A DNA stretch of 64,000 nucleotides from Thuidium tamariscinum (lineage: Eukaryota; Streptophyta; Bryopsida; Hypnales; Thuidiaceae): positions 5,347,501-5,411,500 of the forward strand of contig OX344749.2 of assembly GCA_947034885.2 (NCBI GenBank). Direction: 5' to 3'. A program made the translations under genes and the position numbers. The notes below the pieces were generated by a model that saw only the letters and a list, made by a program, of their open reading frames with translations, made no database searches and was not told where the DNA came from. Numbering within the stretch: position 1 is the first letter of the stretch; every line of letters starts with the position of its first letter. Shown in pieces: positions 23,844 to 33,726 of the stretch.

Positions 23844-25090
23844 CTTGGCGAGCAGGAGTACTTACGCAAGCCTCCAATATTCGCAATAACCTAGAACTGC
23901 ACAAGCAGTAAAATTCGAAAAAATCTAGTTAAGAATACAATTCTCAGAAAGATCATTCAGCTTCCCCATATGCGGAACTGAGCATTAGTTTCCCCTTTGA
24001 CCTAAACAGGGGATTTGCAACATATATTTCTATACGATGAAACCACAGGGGATTTGAGTCCAGATTTGTCTGTATTCCTCTGTTACTGCACGGGATTTTA
24101 CTGAACAGATGTGTTCCCCTGTCATCAAAAATGAGAATTAGATCGATGCAATCCCGCCTATTTCTCTCGTGTACAATTGCAAGACGTTCCTGTGCTTTAA
24201 TTTGAAGTCTAAGACTCATGCTATTTCTACCGACAATCTACTGCCTAGGTCTGTTTCGTAATGTCCTCTCTAAACACTACAACATGCATTCTAACGAAAG
24301 TACAATATTTCATTTATATCTCAGGGTGTCCCTACGCAGGTCCCGAGGCCGGGCGGTCTTGCGTCACGGCTGGAAACTAATTAATCGACTGCAGACAGTG
24401 CCGGCTACCGACAACACGTACAGACCTTGATGCAGACTCAAAATCTCGAAGAAATGGATCTACTCAGCAATAATCGATTTGGAAAAGGCGAGTTTCAAAA
24501 CAGGGGTTGAATAAGTGATAACTACAAGAGAGAAAGGACGACCGCTTCATCCTGACAACATAAAACATTTATATATGTACCACGGTACTAATATTAAAGA
24601 CCATATTAACTCTAACAGAGAAGCTCTGATACTAGAGGTTTGACAGATGCTACCCAAATTCAAACTCATACCTCGACTGGGCAAGAATCGACAGGAAACA
24701 GTGCGTGCCTCTCTACCGACAATGTTGTGCTATTCAAACCCAGATGGGTGAGGTGCTCCACTTGGTTGCAGTTATGGATCGGATCTTCAATCATCGATTT
24801 GAAACAGGTCCGGTCGGGTTCAAGTTTCAGAAATTTGGAGCAGAGGTTGGGTACGTGACGACCCTGAGTCAGAATTGCTTCCTAATAAACTTACATACCA
24901 TTGAGCTGAGCTAGCTAACAGAAACGTAACTCTCACTGTGAGCGAAGCTATGAGTACCTTACTCGATCACAGGGTCCCCTAAAATTCAAAGACGTCCTCT
25001 GCTTCGTCTCGATCGACAGAGCGTCGCGCCGAGAATGGTGACGGCAACGTGCAAATCATTCAAGTGTCGACTGAGCTTGCCAGGCCAGAG
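23844..25090 (-). promoter_or_regulatory. Upstream region of the right VWA/Cache gene
   Basis: This is conserved with the region upstream of the left copy and presumably contains the promoter and 5' UTR. No other gene is supported in it. Confidence 0.4.
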
Positions 25091-25465
25091 TGGGGACCGA
25101 AGGAGTCATTGACCAGTGTGAAGTGTGAACGATCAAGGGTGCTTTGTACCAAAAAGGAACTCGGCACTGTAGTCGGCACGACTGACTAGCTAGCTCCGTG
25201 GAAGCTGGGCCAGCTCAGGCGAAAACTAAACTTGGTTCACAAACTCATCTTGACTTTATTGTTTTATTGTATCCTCTTCCGCACATCATTCGTTGGGCAC
25301 CTCGTTCGGCAGTCGGTAAGTGCAGACGAATATGCCAGGCTGCCATCCTGCCTACCGAGTTAGGAAGGATTCTGAATTTCTGGGAAGGTGCTCCATCACC
25401 TGCCGTGTGTTCGGTCTGCACTCTAGAGGAAGTAAAAAATCGATGCACTTACTGTTACTCAGGGT

Positions 25466-26130
25466 AAGCCTTCGGCAGTGATTCTTTCGGAATTACATGT
25501 CAGTGTGGTGGCGAGTGAGAGCTGCCCCTCCCCGGTACTAAGGTAGATGGCTCTAAATGCGACACTTTAAGGTTGTTGAGCCTTTTTTATGGGTTTCAGA
25601 TGCTTGAAATTTTTATCACTTATTTTTCACTTGAAGAAGAATCGATGTAGAATCTAACCCAAGTGGTTTTATATTTATTGGAGCATTTATGAATTACTTA
25701 TGAATTTTCAAAGAATTCTGTGGTAGGTACCTATTTGTGACTTGTAACTCTTGCAAAAAACCCCACATGAGTTCTGAAAAAAGATATGACATTACCAAAA
25801 ACAAGCATTTTGGCATGCATAAAATAATAGAGAAGGTTCCCAAATGTGATCCTTTCTAAAACTTAAATGAAAGCTTAAGTCAATTAATATTTTCAAATTT
25901 TTTAGCATACTTAAGAAGATAGTTGGGCCATCATTTCTTATTTTGAAAAAATTTAATGAACACCTATTCACTTAGTTAGAAATGGACCCATTATGGCTGT
26001 TAAATCAACCATTAAATAACTATGAACCATAACATATATAATCATTAGTCCATTCTCTCATCAATAGATTCATTTTAGAGTCTCATAGAAGACGGTTTGA
26101 GAAGAAGATTTGTTTTAAAGCCACCTACCA
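25466..26130. other. Intergenic DNA, nothing recognised
   Basis: This is moderately AT-rich DNA between the right arm and the next MITE. No coding signal or structured repeat was found. Confidence 0.3.
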
Positions 26131-26133
26131 TAA

Positions 26134-26690
26134 GGGCCTCTTCACACTATAGTTGTCTAAGTTGAGAGGCTGAGGGATTGAGAGTCCAAACTTCATCCAA
26201 AATCCAAAGAAAAAGGCTAATAAAAAACAATAAAAATAGGATTTAAAGCCTTTGGCCGGCTATAGTGTGAAGCCTCCTAAAGCCAAGTTCAATGTTCAAA
26301 CCCTTGACAATGAACTCCCATGGCCTTTCAACTTGGATGATTATAGTGTGAAGCCTCCAAAGGCCAAATCGAAAGTCCACCTTTCTGTCTTCTTCAAAAC
26401 GATTCTTCAAATCTAACGGCTTAGATCTTATTAGTATTTTATTTTCTTAAATTTTTGGGTTTTGAAATTTGACGGACTCTCAACTAGAGTTTGAATCTCG
26501 ACATTTGGCCAACCCAAACTCTAGTCAAGAGTCCGTCGAATTTTGTGCCATGTAGGCAGCCATGTAAGTGACAAACTTTGGATTTTGGTGCATAGTGTGA
26601 AGGGTCTAGAGGCCAAGCTCAAGGTTTTTTGGCCTCCTATTGGTGGAAAGCAACAACCTCTTAACCTTTGGACATAGTGTGAAGAGGCCC
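26134..26690. mobile_element. PIF/Harbinger (Tourist)-like MITE, 557 bp
   Basis: The ends are GGGCCTCTTCACACTATAG and ACATAGTGTGAAGAGGCCC, and TAA flanks both sides (26131-26133 and 26691-26693). GGGCC ends with a 3-bp TAA/TTA duplication are the hallmark of PIF/Harbinger MITEs. The TATAGTGTGAAG(C/G) end motif recurs inside the element at about 26257, 26343 and 26592. No ORF is present. Confidence 0.85.
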
Positions 26691-26693
26691 TAA

Positions 26694-27003
26694 GTTAAAC
26701 GAAAGCCAATGGTTGGACTGTAATAATTAGAGGCGTGTTTTTTGGGGGCTAAAGTTCAAATTTTTATTTATGATGTTTGGCACTTAGCCAATTTTTTGAA
26801 GTTTCAGTCGAATCTATATTAGTACAATGAGGAGGTGAAAGTAAAAAAAGACTCCCTACTTTGTGCTAAGTTAATTCTATTGTTAACACTTCTCTTAGCT
26901 AATTTGGGGCTTTGATTGTAAATATAAACTTTAAATTTGCAAATTTTATCATACATTGTAGATAAAAAGGATTCCTTTGTTTTACCTTGGGATAAAAAGG
27001 GAT
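26694..27003. other. Intergenic DNA, nothing recognised
   Basis: A short AT-rich gap between the Harbinger-like MITE and the nested block. Confidence 0.3.
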
Positions 27004-27787
27004 GGCAAGGTGAATGCAAGAAACACTTGTACTATTTTGTATCACATGACATGTGTTGATTTATTTTTTTACAACAACTTTTGTGTTTTGACTCTAAATA
27101 ATTCAAGATTTTTAGGGAAAGTACTCATGACTATTATACACTTTCAATAATTTTTTTGTAATTTTTAAAAATAATTAACTATTTAAAAATAGACCCCAAT
27201 TGAATGTGACACTTGCCAATTTGGAGGTTTTTAGTACTATTGGGTAATTGCAAGAAACACCTATACTATTTGTTGCGTTTTGCAATAGTACTCATGACTT
27301 TTTCTAAAGCACTTTAAAATTAGAAAACTATTTTTAAGAAATTTAAAAATATGACTTATGTATACACCTTTAAGATAAAGGTTCCCAAAGAAAGAATTCA
27401 CTACGAGGAAAGTGGGTGCAAAATGACTAGAGTTTGACACAAAATTGTCCAAATTGACAACAAACATATGTTTGAAACTTCTACTGTCAATTTATGGGAA
27501 GATTCATAACCCTATCGTCGCCTTCTTCAAGCACAACTTATAGTTCGTCTCCAACCCTCGCGACAACACGCCCTAACGCCCCAGCTATGGCGCAACTGCG
27601 TCCCGTCCTTGCATCCCCAAACCCTAACCTCTCCTCCTTCAACGCCTTGCTCGCATCCGTCACTCCCTCACACAATCGTGCACCAGCGTCGCTTGCTCGC
27701 TCGCCATCGAGACTTCCCCGTTGTTGCTGTCGACTGCTAGCATCCCTCGCCTGATTGGAGCGGAAGCGGAGGTGTCCCGGCGTCGTC

Positions 27788-27935
27788 ATGGCGTCCACGG
27801 CGGGGCAACCGCAGTTCCGGTACACGCAACTTCCATCGAAGGTGCTGCACGTGCGCAGTTGACCTGCCGTGGGAGTACAACAAGGAGGAGCTCGTCAAGT
27901 TGTGCAAGCCCTTCGGCAAGGTCAACACCAAGGTC
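27788..27935 (+). pseudogene. Captured 5' fragment of a PTB-type splicing regulator (RRM1)
   Basis: The conceptual product starts MASTAGQPQFRYTQLPSKVL, then LPWEYNKEELVKLCKPFGKV and NTKV. It closely follows the N-terminus of plant PTB1/PTB2 proteins (start, QPQFRYTQ, SKVLH, LPWE, CK.FGK.VNTK). Between HVR and LPW there are 7 bases where one codon is expected, giving a frameshift and a TGA. The fragment is therefore a transduplicated host piece, not a working gene. The downstream RRM sequence is missing. Confidence 0.85.
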
Positions 27936-28658
27936 ACGCGCCTCTTCTCAGTTTGCATTGCGCAAATTGGTTTGTTGGGCTCACAAATTGGTTCACGAAG
28001 GAGGTCCAAATTATTTGTTGTATTGGATCCAACTTGGCATCTTTGGTAGAAAGTTTGATTTGAGGGTTTGATCCACGGAGTTCAAAAATTGGGTGGATCT
28101 TGCTCTTGCGATCAAGGAGCTTGTGTTCGAGTTTGAGGAGATCATTTGGAGCCTTTAGGGTTTGGAATTGGAGGAATTGGAGTAGTTGGGCAAAAAATTA
28201 ACTAGGTACAATGCAAGGTGAGGTGCATAGTTTTGGGCTACCTGCATACACTTTGGTTCTTGAGGTGCCTGTGACAATCACGCCCGTGAGTTCGGTGGAT
28301 CTGCGTGTCGCAAGATTGCCTTCGTTTTTAGTCTCTTGTGGAAGGACGTCGGACTCGGTCTTCTGTATTGTATGGGGTTGGGAAGGAAAAGTTTGTGTCT
28401 TGAATGACATAGTAGCTTTTAAATTACATATAGAATAATGAAACTGTTGTCGTAGTCATATGCAATTCTACACTTGCTGAACCAATGTCTGCATTTTAGT
28501 CATTGTGAACTCGACATTTTACAGTGAGCCTTCTGGTTGCCACTTTACGGAAGTATGTCCACTTGCTTTGGGGGTATGCTCCTACTATAGTAATGCCAAA
28601 GAAAAATCTCAAACGGCACTAATAGAAGTGGACTAATTGAACGTCCTAATTTTTGCAG

Positions 28659-28738
28659 ACTGTCACTCATTCTATGGAGTCGGAGGAAGCTGAAGGGACT
28701 CGCACATTAGGGAGGCTGACAAAGAAAACAAAGCACCG
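28659..28738 (+). pseudogene. Captured exon of an unidentified gene in CACTA element 1
   Basis: This 80-base open stretch is preceded by TTTTTGCAG and followed by GTGAGG, that is, good splice borders. It encodes SMESEEAEGTRTLGRLTKKT. It lies in the part of element 1 absent from element 2, so it is probably separate cargo. Source gene not recognised. Confidence 0.45.
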
Positions 28739-29137
28739 GTGAGGAATTGTCTCGAGACTTGTTCATTCTACTTGAATTGTGCAGCAGAAGTCACATTTTG
28801 AGCATGCTATGCACGCAGCAACTAATGTAGTGAAAACTAGAGGCAGAAGATGTTCTGCAATGACGTTCAATAGATTTTTTTTGGGAACATGTAGTCTGAG
28901 AGTTGTATGTTAGGTTGGACTGAGTGCCAAAAATAAAAGAAAGTTTCTTTGTAGATGTTGTCAACAGGATCACCAGTACAAGCAAAAGTAGCTTATAGTA
29001 GGTGTCAATAAGAGTTGTGCAAGAAGAAGTCTACTGTGAGTAATATGTCAAGGTCAACAAATACTTCCACAACATGTTGAAGTTATAGCGACACTTGTAG
29101 GTAGCTGGACTGAAGCGCTTCACTTTAGGATTCATGT

Positions 29138-29308
29138 CACTACAAGAAAACAGTGTCCGAATTGACACGTCCTAATTGACTAAAATGTCCAAAATGACAA
29201 AATTCTATCAAAGAAATGTCCTAATTGACAGAAAATTGACAAAAAAGTGTCCTAATTGACAAAAAATTGACAAAAGAATGTCCGAATTGACACCGCTCCC
29301 TTGTAGTG
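29138..29308. mobile_element. 171-bp CACTA-type MITE nested in CACTA element 1
   Basis: It begins CACTACAAGAAAACAG and ends GCTCCCTTGTAGTG, with a TGT duplication on both sides (29135-29137 and 29309-29311). CACTA element 2 has the unoccupied site TTCATGTGTTAAAC at about 34307-34320. The body is made of near-repeats of GTCCTAATTGACA. Confidence 0.92.
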
Positions 29309-30858
29309 TGTGTTAAACCTCTCTATAACAGAATTTTCAATTCAAAGTCTCTAAATTCTTTGGTCTCCTTCTATTCCTATATATTAATGGGTCAAGACAA
29401 GAGCGTCATTGAAAATGTCAATTAATCCGCAGGAAAAATAAAGTAGAATGAATGTGAGAGAAGAAGATTTGCATGTAAGTGTATTTTATTCTTTGCATAT
29501 GTGAATTCTGAAATTCTTGCATGCAATCAGAAAAGAAGATTCTAATTGTTTGAGGTATTCGGAAATAATAAAGTGTGTAAAAAAAACCCTATTTTACGAT
29601 GACACCATATAGACGACTTATACTTTGACAGAAATTATGTTGAAATGACAGGAGATTGACAGAAATTATGTTCCTTTTGACAAGAAATTGACAGAATTTC
29701 GTCAATTGAGTGGGCGAACCTACAGGTTCCCACTGACAAGACAGTTGACAAAATTCTGTCAATTTCTTGTCAAAAGGAACACTGGTTCCCTTGTAGTGAT
29801 TGCATAGAAAAATTCTCTAAATAGGAAAACTTGAAAAGTCCTAAACCTCAAAAAAACACATAATTTCATATTTTTATCAAGAAAAAATAGTAAAAATAAG
29901 TAAATACAAAAAATAAAAGGTATTCTTTTGCAAAAACTCTAAAGAGATGGTCATTCACGAAAAAAATCACCAAAATAATATTTTATATGTTTCAAAATAC
30001 AAGCAAAAAAGAAGCTCACTTTGTAGACTTCCACACCACATAAAATCAAGTATCTTTAAGAATCCTTCTTTGGAAAGCTAGAAATCTACTAGAAGACCAC
30101 TTCATCCAAATTTCATCTCAAAATCATTGAGAAAAGGTACTCCTTAGTACTAAACCCTCGTAAACTACAAAGTGTGATATTTTTGAATCAAGGTCTATTT
30201 TTGGATAGTAAAATATTTTTGAAAATTATTTAAAAATTAGGAAACGTGTGTGATAGTCATAAATACCTTTACTATAAATATTGAGTCATTTGAAGCCAAA
30301 ACACAAAAGTTATGGCCAAAAACAAATCAGCACACATTGTGTGATACAAAATAGGACAAGTGTTTCTTGCAATCATCCTATTTAGAACCCCAAAAAACGA
30401 ATTTTGAGCTGAAATTTGGAGGAGATGATCTTCTAGTAGACTTGTAGCTATAGGCCAAAGGAATTTCAAAAATATTTATTTTTATTTGGTGTAGAAGTCC
30501 ACAAAGTGAGCCTCTTTTTGCGTGCATATTGAAACATTTAAAAGGTGATTTGGGGGGATTTTTTTTGGAAATGTCCATCTACATAAAGTTATTGCGAATG
30601 GACTATAATTATTTTATTTTATTTTATTTTCCATTTTTTAATAATTAAAACATCAAAGTATGTATTTTCTTGAGGTTTGGCAATTTTCAAGTTCTATTAC
30701 TTAAAGATTTTTTTTGATAAATTTCCTTCATCTTAAAGGTGTATACATTAGTCATATTATTTCAATTTTTTAAGAATTTTTTTAAAATTTTAAAGTACTT
30801 TTGAAAAAATCATGCAAACACAACAAATTGTACAAGTCTTTCTTACATTCACCTGGCA

Positions 30859-31198
30859 TAATGGCCTCCATAATCACCTTCTCACACTATTATAGATGTG
30901 ACCAATTGAAACACCCCAAAATAGCCAAGTCTTTACCTTTTCAAAAGTGATCTTGAGGTTAAAAGAGAAACCAAAGCATTTTTATGTATAAAAATGCACC
31001 ATTTCATAACAAGTCACACAATATCCAAATAATATCAAAGAAGATACCAAAAGATACTCAAGAAAAACTCTACTATAATTTAGATAACAAAGCCATTGCC
31101 ATAGTAAAAATAAAGTAAAAATAATTTTTTAATTTTTTTAATTCATAGAAACTTTGAAATTCAATAACTCTTGCACCAAATGTCGTGAATCAAAGTCT
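30859..31198. other. AT-rich gap between the nest and CACTA element 2
   Basis: No gene or structured repeat was recognised. Confidence 0.3.
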
Positions 31199-31590
31199 GT
31201 GCACTACGAGGAAAGTGGGTGCAAAATGACTAGAGTTTGACACAAAATTGTCCAAATTGACAACAAACATATGTTTGAAACTTCTACTGTCAATTTATGG
31301 GAAGATTCATAACCCTATCGTCGCCTTCTTCAAGCACAACTTATAGTTCGTCTCCAACCCTCGCGACAACACGCCCTAACGCCCCAGCTATGGCGCAGCT
31401 GCGTCCCGTCCTCGCAACCCCAAACCCTAACCTCTCCTCCTTCAACGCCTTGCTCGCATCCGTCACTCCCTCACACAATCGTGCACCAACGTTGCTTGCT
31501 CGCCCGCCATCGAGACTTCCTCGTTGTTGCTGCTAACTGCTAGCATCTCTCGCCTGATTGGAGCGGAAGCGGAGGTGTCCCGGCGTCGTC

Positions 31591-31738
31591 ATGGCATCCA
31601 CGGCAGGGCAACCGCAGTTCCGGTACATGCAACTTCCATCGAAGGTACTGCACGTGCGCAGTTGACTTGCCGTGGGAGTGCAACAAGGAGGAGCTCGTCA
31701 AGTTGTGCAAGCCCTTCGGCAAGGTCAACACCAAGGTC
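31591..31738 (+). pseudogene. Captured PTB RRM1 fragment, second copy
   Basis: The sequence is nearly identical to 27788-27935 (for example LPWECNKEEL here against LPWEYNKEEL there; Cys is also the PTB family residue). It shares the same extra bases between HVR and LPW. Capture therefore happened once, before the two CACTA elements separated. Confidence 0.85.
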
Positions 31739-32721
31739 ACGCGCCTCTTCTCAGTTTGCATTGCGCAAATTGGTTTGTTGGGCTCACAAATTGGTTCACA
31801 AAGGAGGTCCAAATTATTTGTTGTATTGGATCCAACTTGGCATCTTTGGTAGAAAGTTTGATTTGAGGGTTTGATCCACGGAGTTCAAAAATTGGGTGGA
31901 TCTTGCTCTTGCGATCAAGGAGCTTGTGTTCGAGTTTGAGGAGATCATTTGGAGCCTTTAGGGTTTGGAATTGGAGGAATTGGAGTAGTTGGGCAAAAAA
32001 TTAACTAGGTACAATGCAAGGTGAGGTGCATAGTTTTGGGCTACCTACGTACACTTTGGTTCTTGAGGTGCCTGTGACAATCACGCCCGTGAGTTCGGTG
32101 GATCTGCGCGTCGCAGGCTTGCCTTCAATTTTTAGTCTCTCATGGAAGGACGTTGGACTTGGTCTTCTGTATTGTATGGGGTTGGGAAGGAAAAGTTTGT
32201 GTCTTGAATGACATAGTAGCTTTTAAATTACATATAGAGAATTTATTGAGATGAAGAGAATTCGATTGATTATTACATTCTGCTGCTTCGATTTTCCACG
32301 TACGCAGTCTTTTGCATTCTTGAGGGCTATTGGATGCAAATTAGGATTTTCACTTTTGTTGTGAAGGCTATAGAGTTGGTCTCAGAAGGCTAAGGACAGA
32401 TCTAGAGGATTGCGTGACGGAGATCGGATTGTAGAGTAGAGATTGCCTTGCTTGAAATCTTCGGTGTGAAGTATTATTGAAATTTTCATCGTCATGCACA
32501 GCTTGGTTTCTGAGACCATTCCCGATCATCATGACTTCAGATCATATCCGAGGGAAAGGAAAGACTACACGAAAGTAAGACTTAAGATTTTACTTTGTTT
32601 CATTCTTCCAATAGTTTGCCTGATTTTGTAATGTAATAGCTGATCATTTTCAACAAAAACTTATGAGAATCGTGAAGGGAGAACCTCAATTTAAAAAATA
32701 TATACCACTCTGGAACTACAG

Positions 32722-33726
32722 AAATTGATAGATGTTATCACGGAGCTTGAAAAGCTGAAACCAGAAGTTCAGAAGCAAGTTGATGAATACAACAAAGCTC
32801 TTCTGAAGTCTACGTCACCTTCTTTCAAGAGCTCACCATCTTCATTCAGCACTCCGTTTGACACGCCGTCTTCTTACAATAGCACGCTGCAATTTGATTC
32901 CGGAGCGGCACGGCCGTCGTTCAGTAACCAACCGTTCTCAGGGGTTTCAAATTATGAAAAGGTATGCTGGATACATTTGAATATTAAATCTGCAGCTGTG
33001 AACCTGCAATTTTATAATATTACTGAGTTCTTGACGTACAAGTCGAAACTTGATGTGGATTTTTAACCAACAAGAGGATGATCCGTTTAAGAAATTATTG
33101 GTGGAAGTTTCTAATCAAGGGGGTTGCTTGCAGTTTGGTGACCAAGGAAATCGTGCTCATGTGCCGGGTTACAATGATTCGGGACCGGGTAGCAATCCGG
33201 CGAGCTCATCGCACATGAATACTCACTTGGACGATCAATTTAAAGCCTTGTGAGTACTTGCTTACGCTTCTCCCAATGATTTAGATCAGGTTTGACTTTT
33301 GGCAGATGCGTTGTTGCTTCTGAAAGCTTTTCTTTCTACTTCAAGTCAAAATACCTGTGCCTTTAGTTTGGGCGATTTATGAGCTGGAAATTGGAGTTAA
33401 CATAAAGGTAATTTTGGAGTTGGTTTTGAACATGCAGGTCCTTGAATATTCCAAGACCTAAGCTGGAAACACTATCTAGACATTCCATTCTTGGACCAGT
33501 TACTCAGCGATCACGAAGAGAATCAGTACCTGTTAAGGTATGTACTCGTTTTTAGAATTTGAAAGTGTACGGAGTGCTGGGTTTTGGTGCTTTGTTTTTG
33601 GTACATGTAGATTAATATGGCTTTCACTTGATATTTAGGTGAGTCCAATGATGTCTTTTTCCTCATTTTAATTTTATAGGTACAATACCCAAGTAACATT
33701 GTTGGGACACCAATCGAGCTGCCAAG
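32722..33726 (+). pseudogene. Captured AMSH-like deubiquitinase fragment (linker region, 4 exons)
   Basis: Exons 32722-32961, 33077-33249, 33438-33537 and 33680-33726 all keep GT-AG borders and one continuous frame. The product begins KLIDVITELEKLKPEVQKQV, runs through a Ser/Pro-rich stretch, then SLNIPRPKLETLSRHSILGP, VQYPSNI and PIELPR. RHSILGP, VQYPSN and the IELP ending match the region between the MIT and JAMM/MPN parts of plant AMSH proteins, which cleave K63-linked ubiquitin at endosomes. The catalytic JAMM domain is absent. The fragment lies inside a CACTA element, so it is a transduplicated piece. It could still be transcribed or spliced as a chimera. Confidence 0.75.

Larger units (their letters stand above)
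19910..25465 (-). repeat. Right arm of the large inverted duplication
   Basis: This is homologous to 9100-15700 in the opposite orientation. It includes a full second VWA/Cache gene and its upstream region. The inner end lies close to a telomere-like TTTAGGGTTTAGGG at about 19916-19930. It is about 1 kb shorter than the left arm, mainly because the left arm's 9400-10100 stretch has no partner here. Confidence 0.85.
27399..29798 (+). mobile_element. Non-autonomous CACTA element 1 with captured gene fragments, 2400 bp
   Basis: It begins CACTACGAGGAAAGTGGG and ends GGTTCCCTTGTAGTG. The 3-bp target duplication is ATT (27396-27398 and 29799-29801). Subterminal TTGACA-type repeats are abundant at both ends, as is usual in CACTA elements. 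It carries a PTB RRM1 fragment and a separate small exon-like piece, and is itself hit by a 171-bp CACTA MITE. The first roughly 1.04 kb and the last roughly 0.7 kb match CACTA element 2; the middle (about 28438-28886) does not. No transposase is present. Confidence 0.92.
27242..30378 (+). mobile_element. Second-level MITE of the same family, itself interrupted
   Basis: The element starts GGGTAATTGCAAGAAACACC and ends GTGTTTCTTGCAATCATCC, with TATT duplicated at 27238-27241 and 30379-30382. It sits inside an opposite-strand copy of its own family. Its interior is split by the CACTA element 27399-29798. Across that insert it reads AAGAATTGCATAGAAAAATTC, matching the intact copy near 6007. Confidence 0.85.
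27008..30854 (-). mobile_element. Outermost MITE of a four-level nest (AGGTGATTGC family)
   Basis: The left part (27008-27241) and right part (30379-30854) are the two halves of one minus-oriented copy of the family at 5858-6578. They are split by a second copy. Ends are AGGTGAATGCAAGAAAC and CTTACATTCACCT, flanked by GGCA on both sides (27004-27007 and 30855-30858). The halves join in register with the intact copy when the insert and its TATT duplication are removed. Confidence 0.8.

Noticed and set aside
27494-27754. Plus-strand frame of 86 codons at the start of the PTB-bearing part
   Set aside because: It lies upstream of the PTB ATG in a 5' UTR-like, low-complexity Ser/Pro/Ala context and is not supported as a protein.
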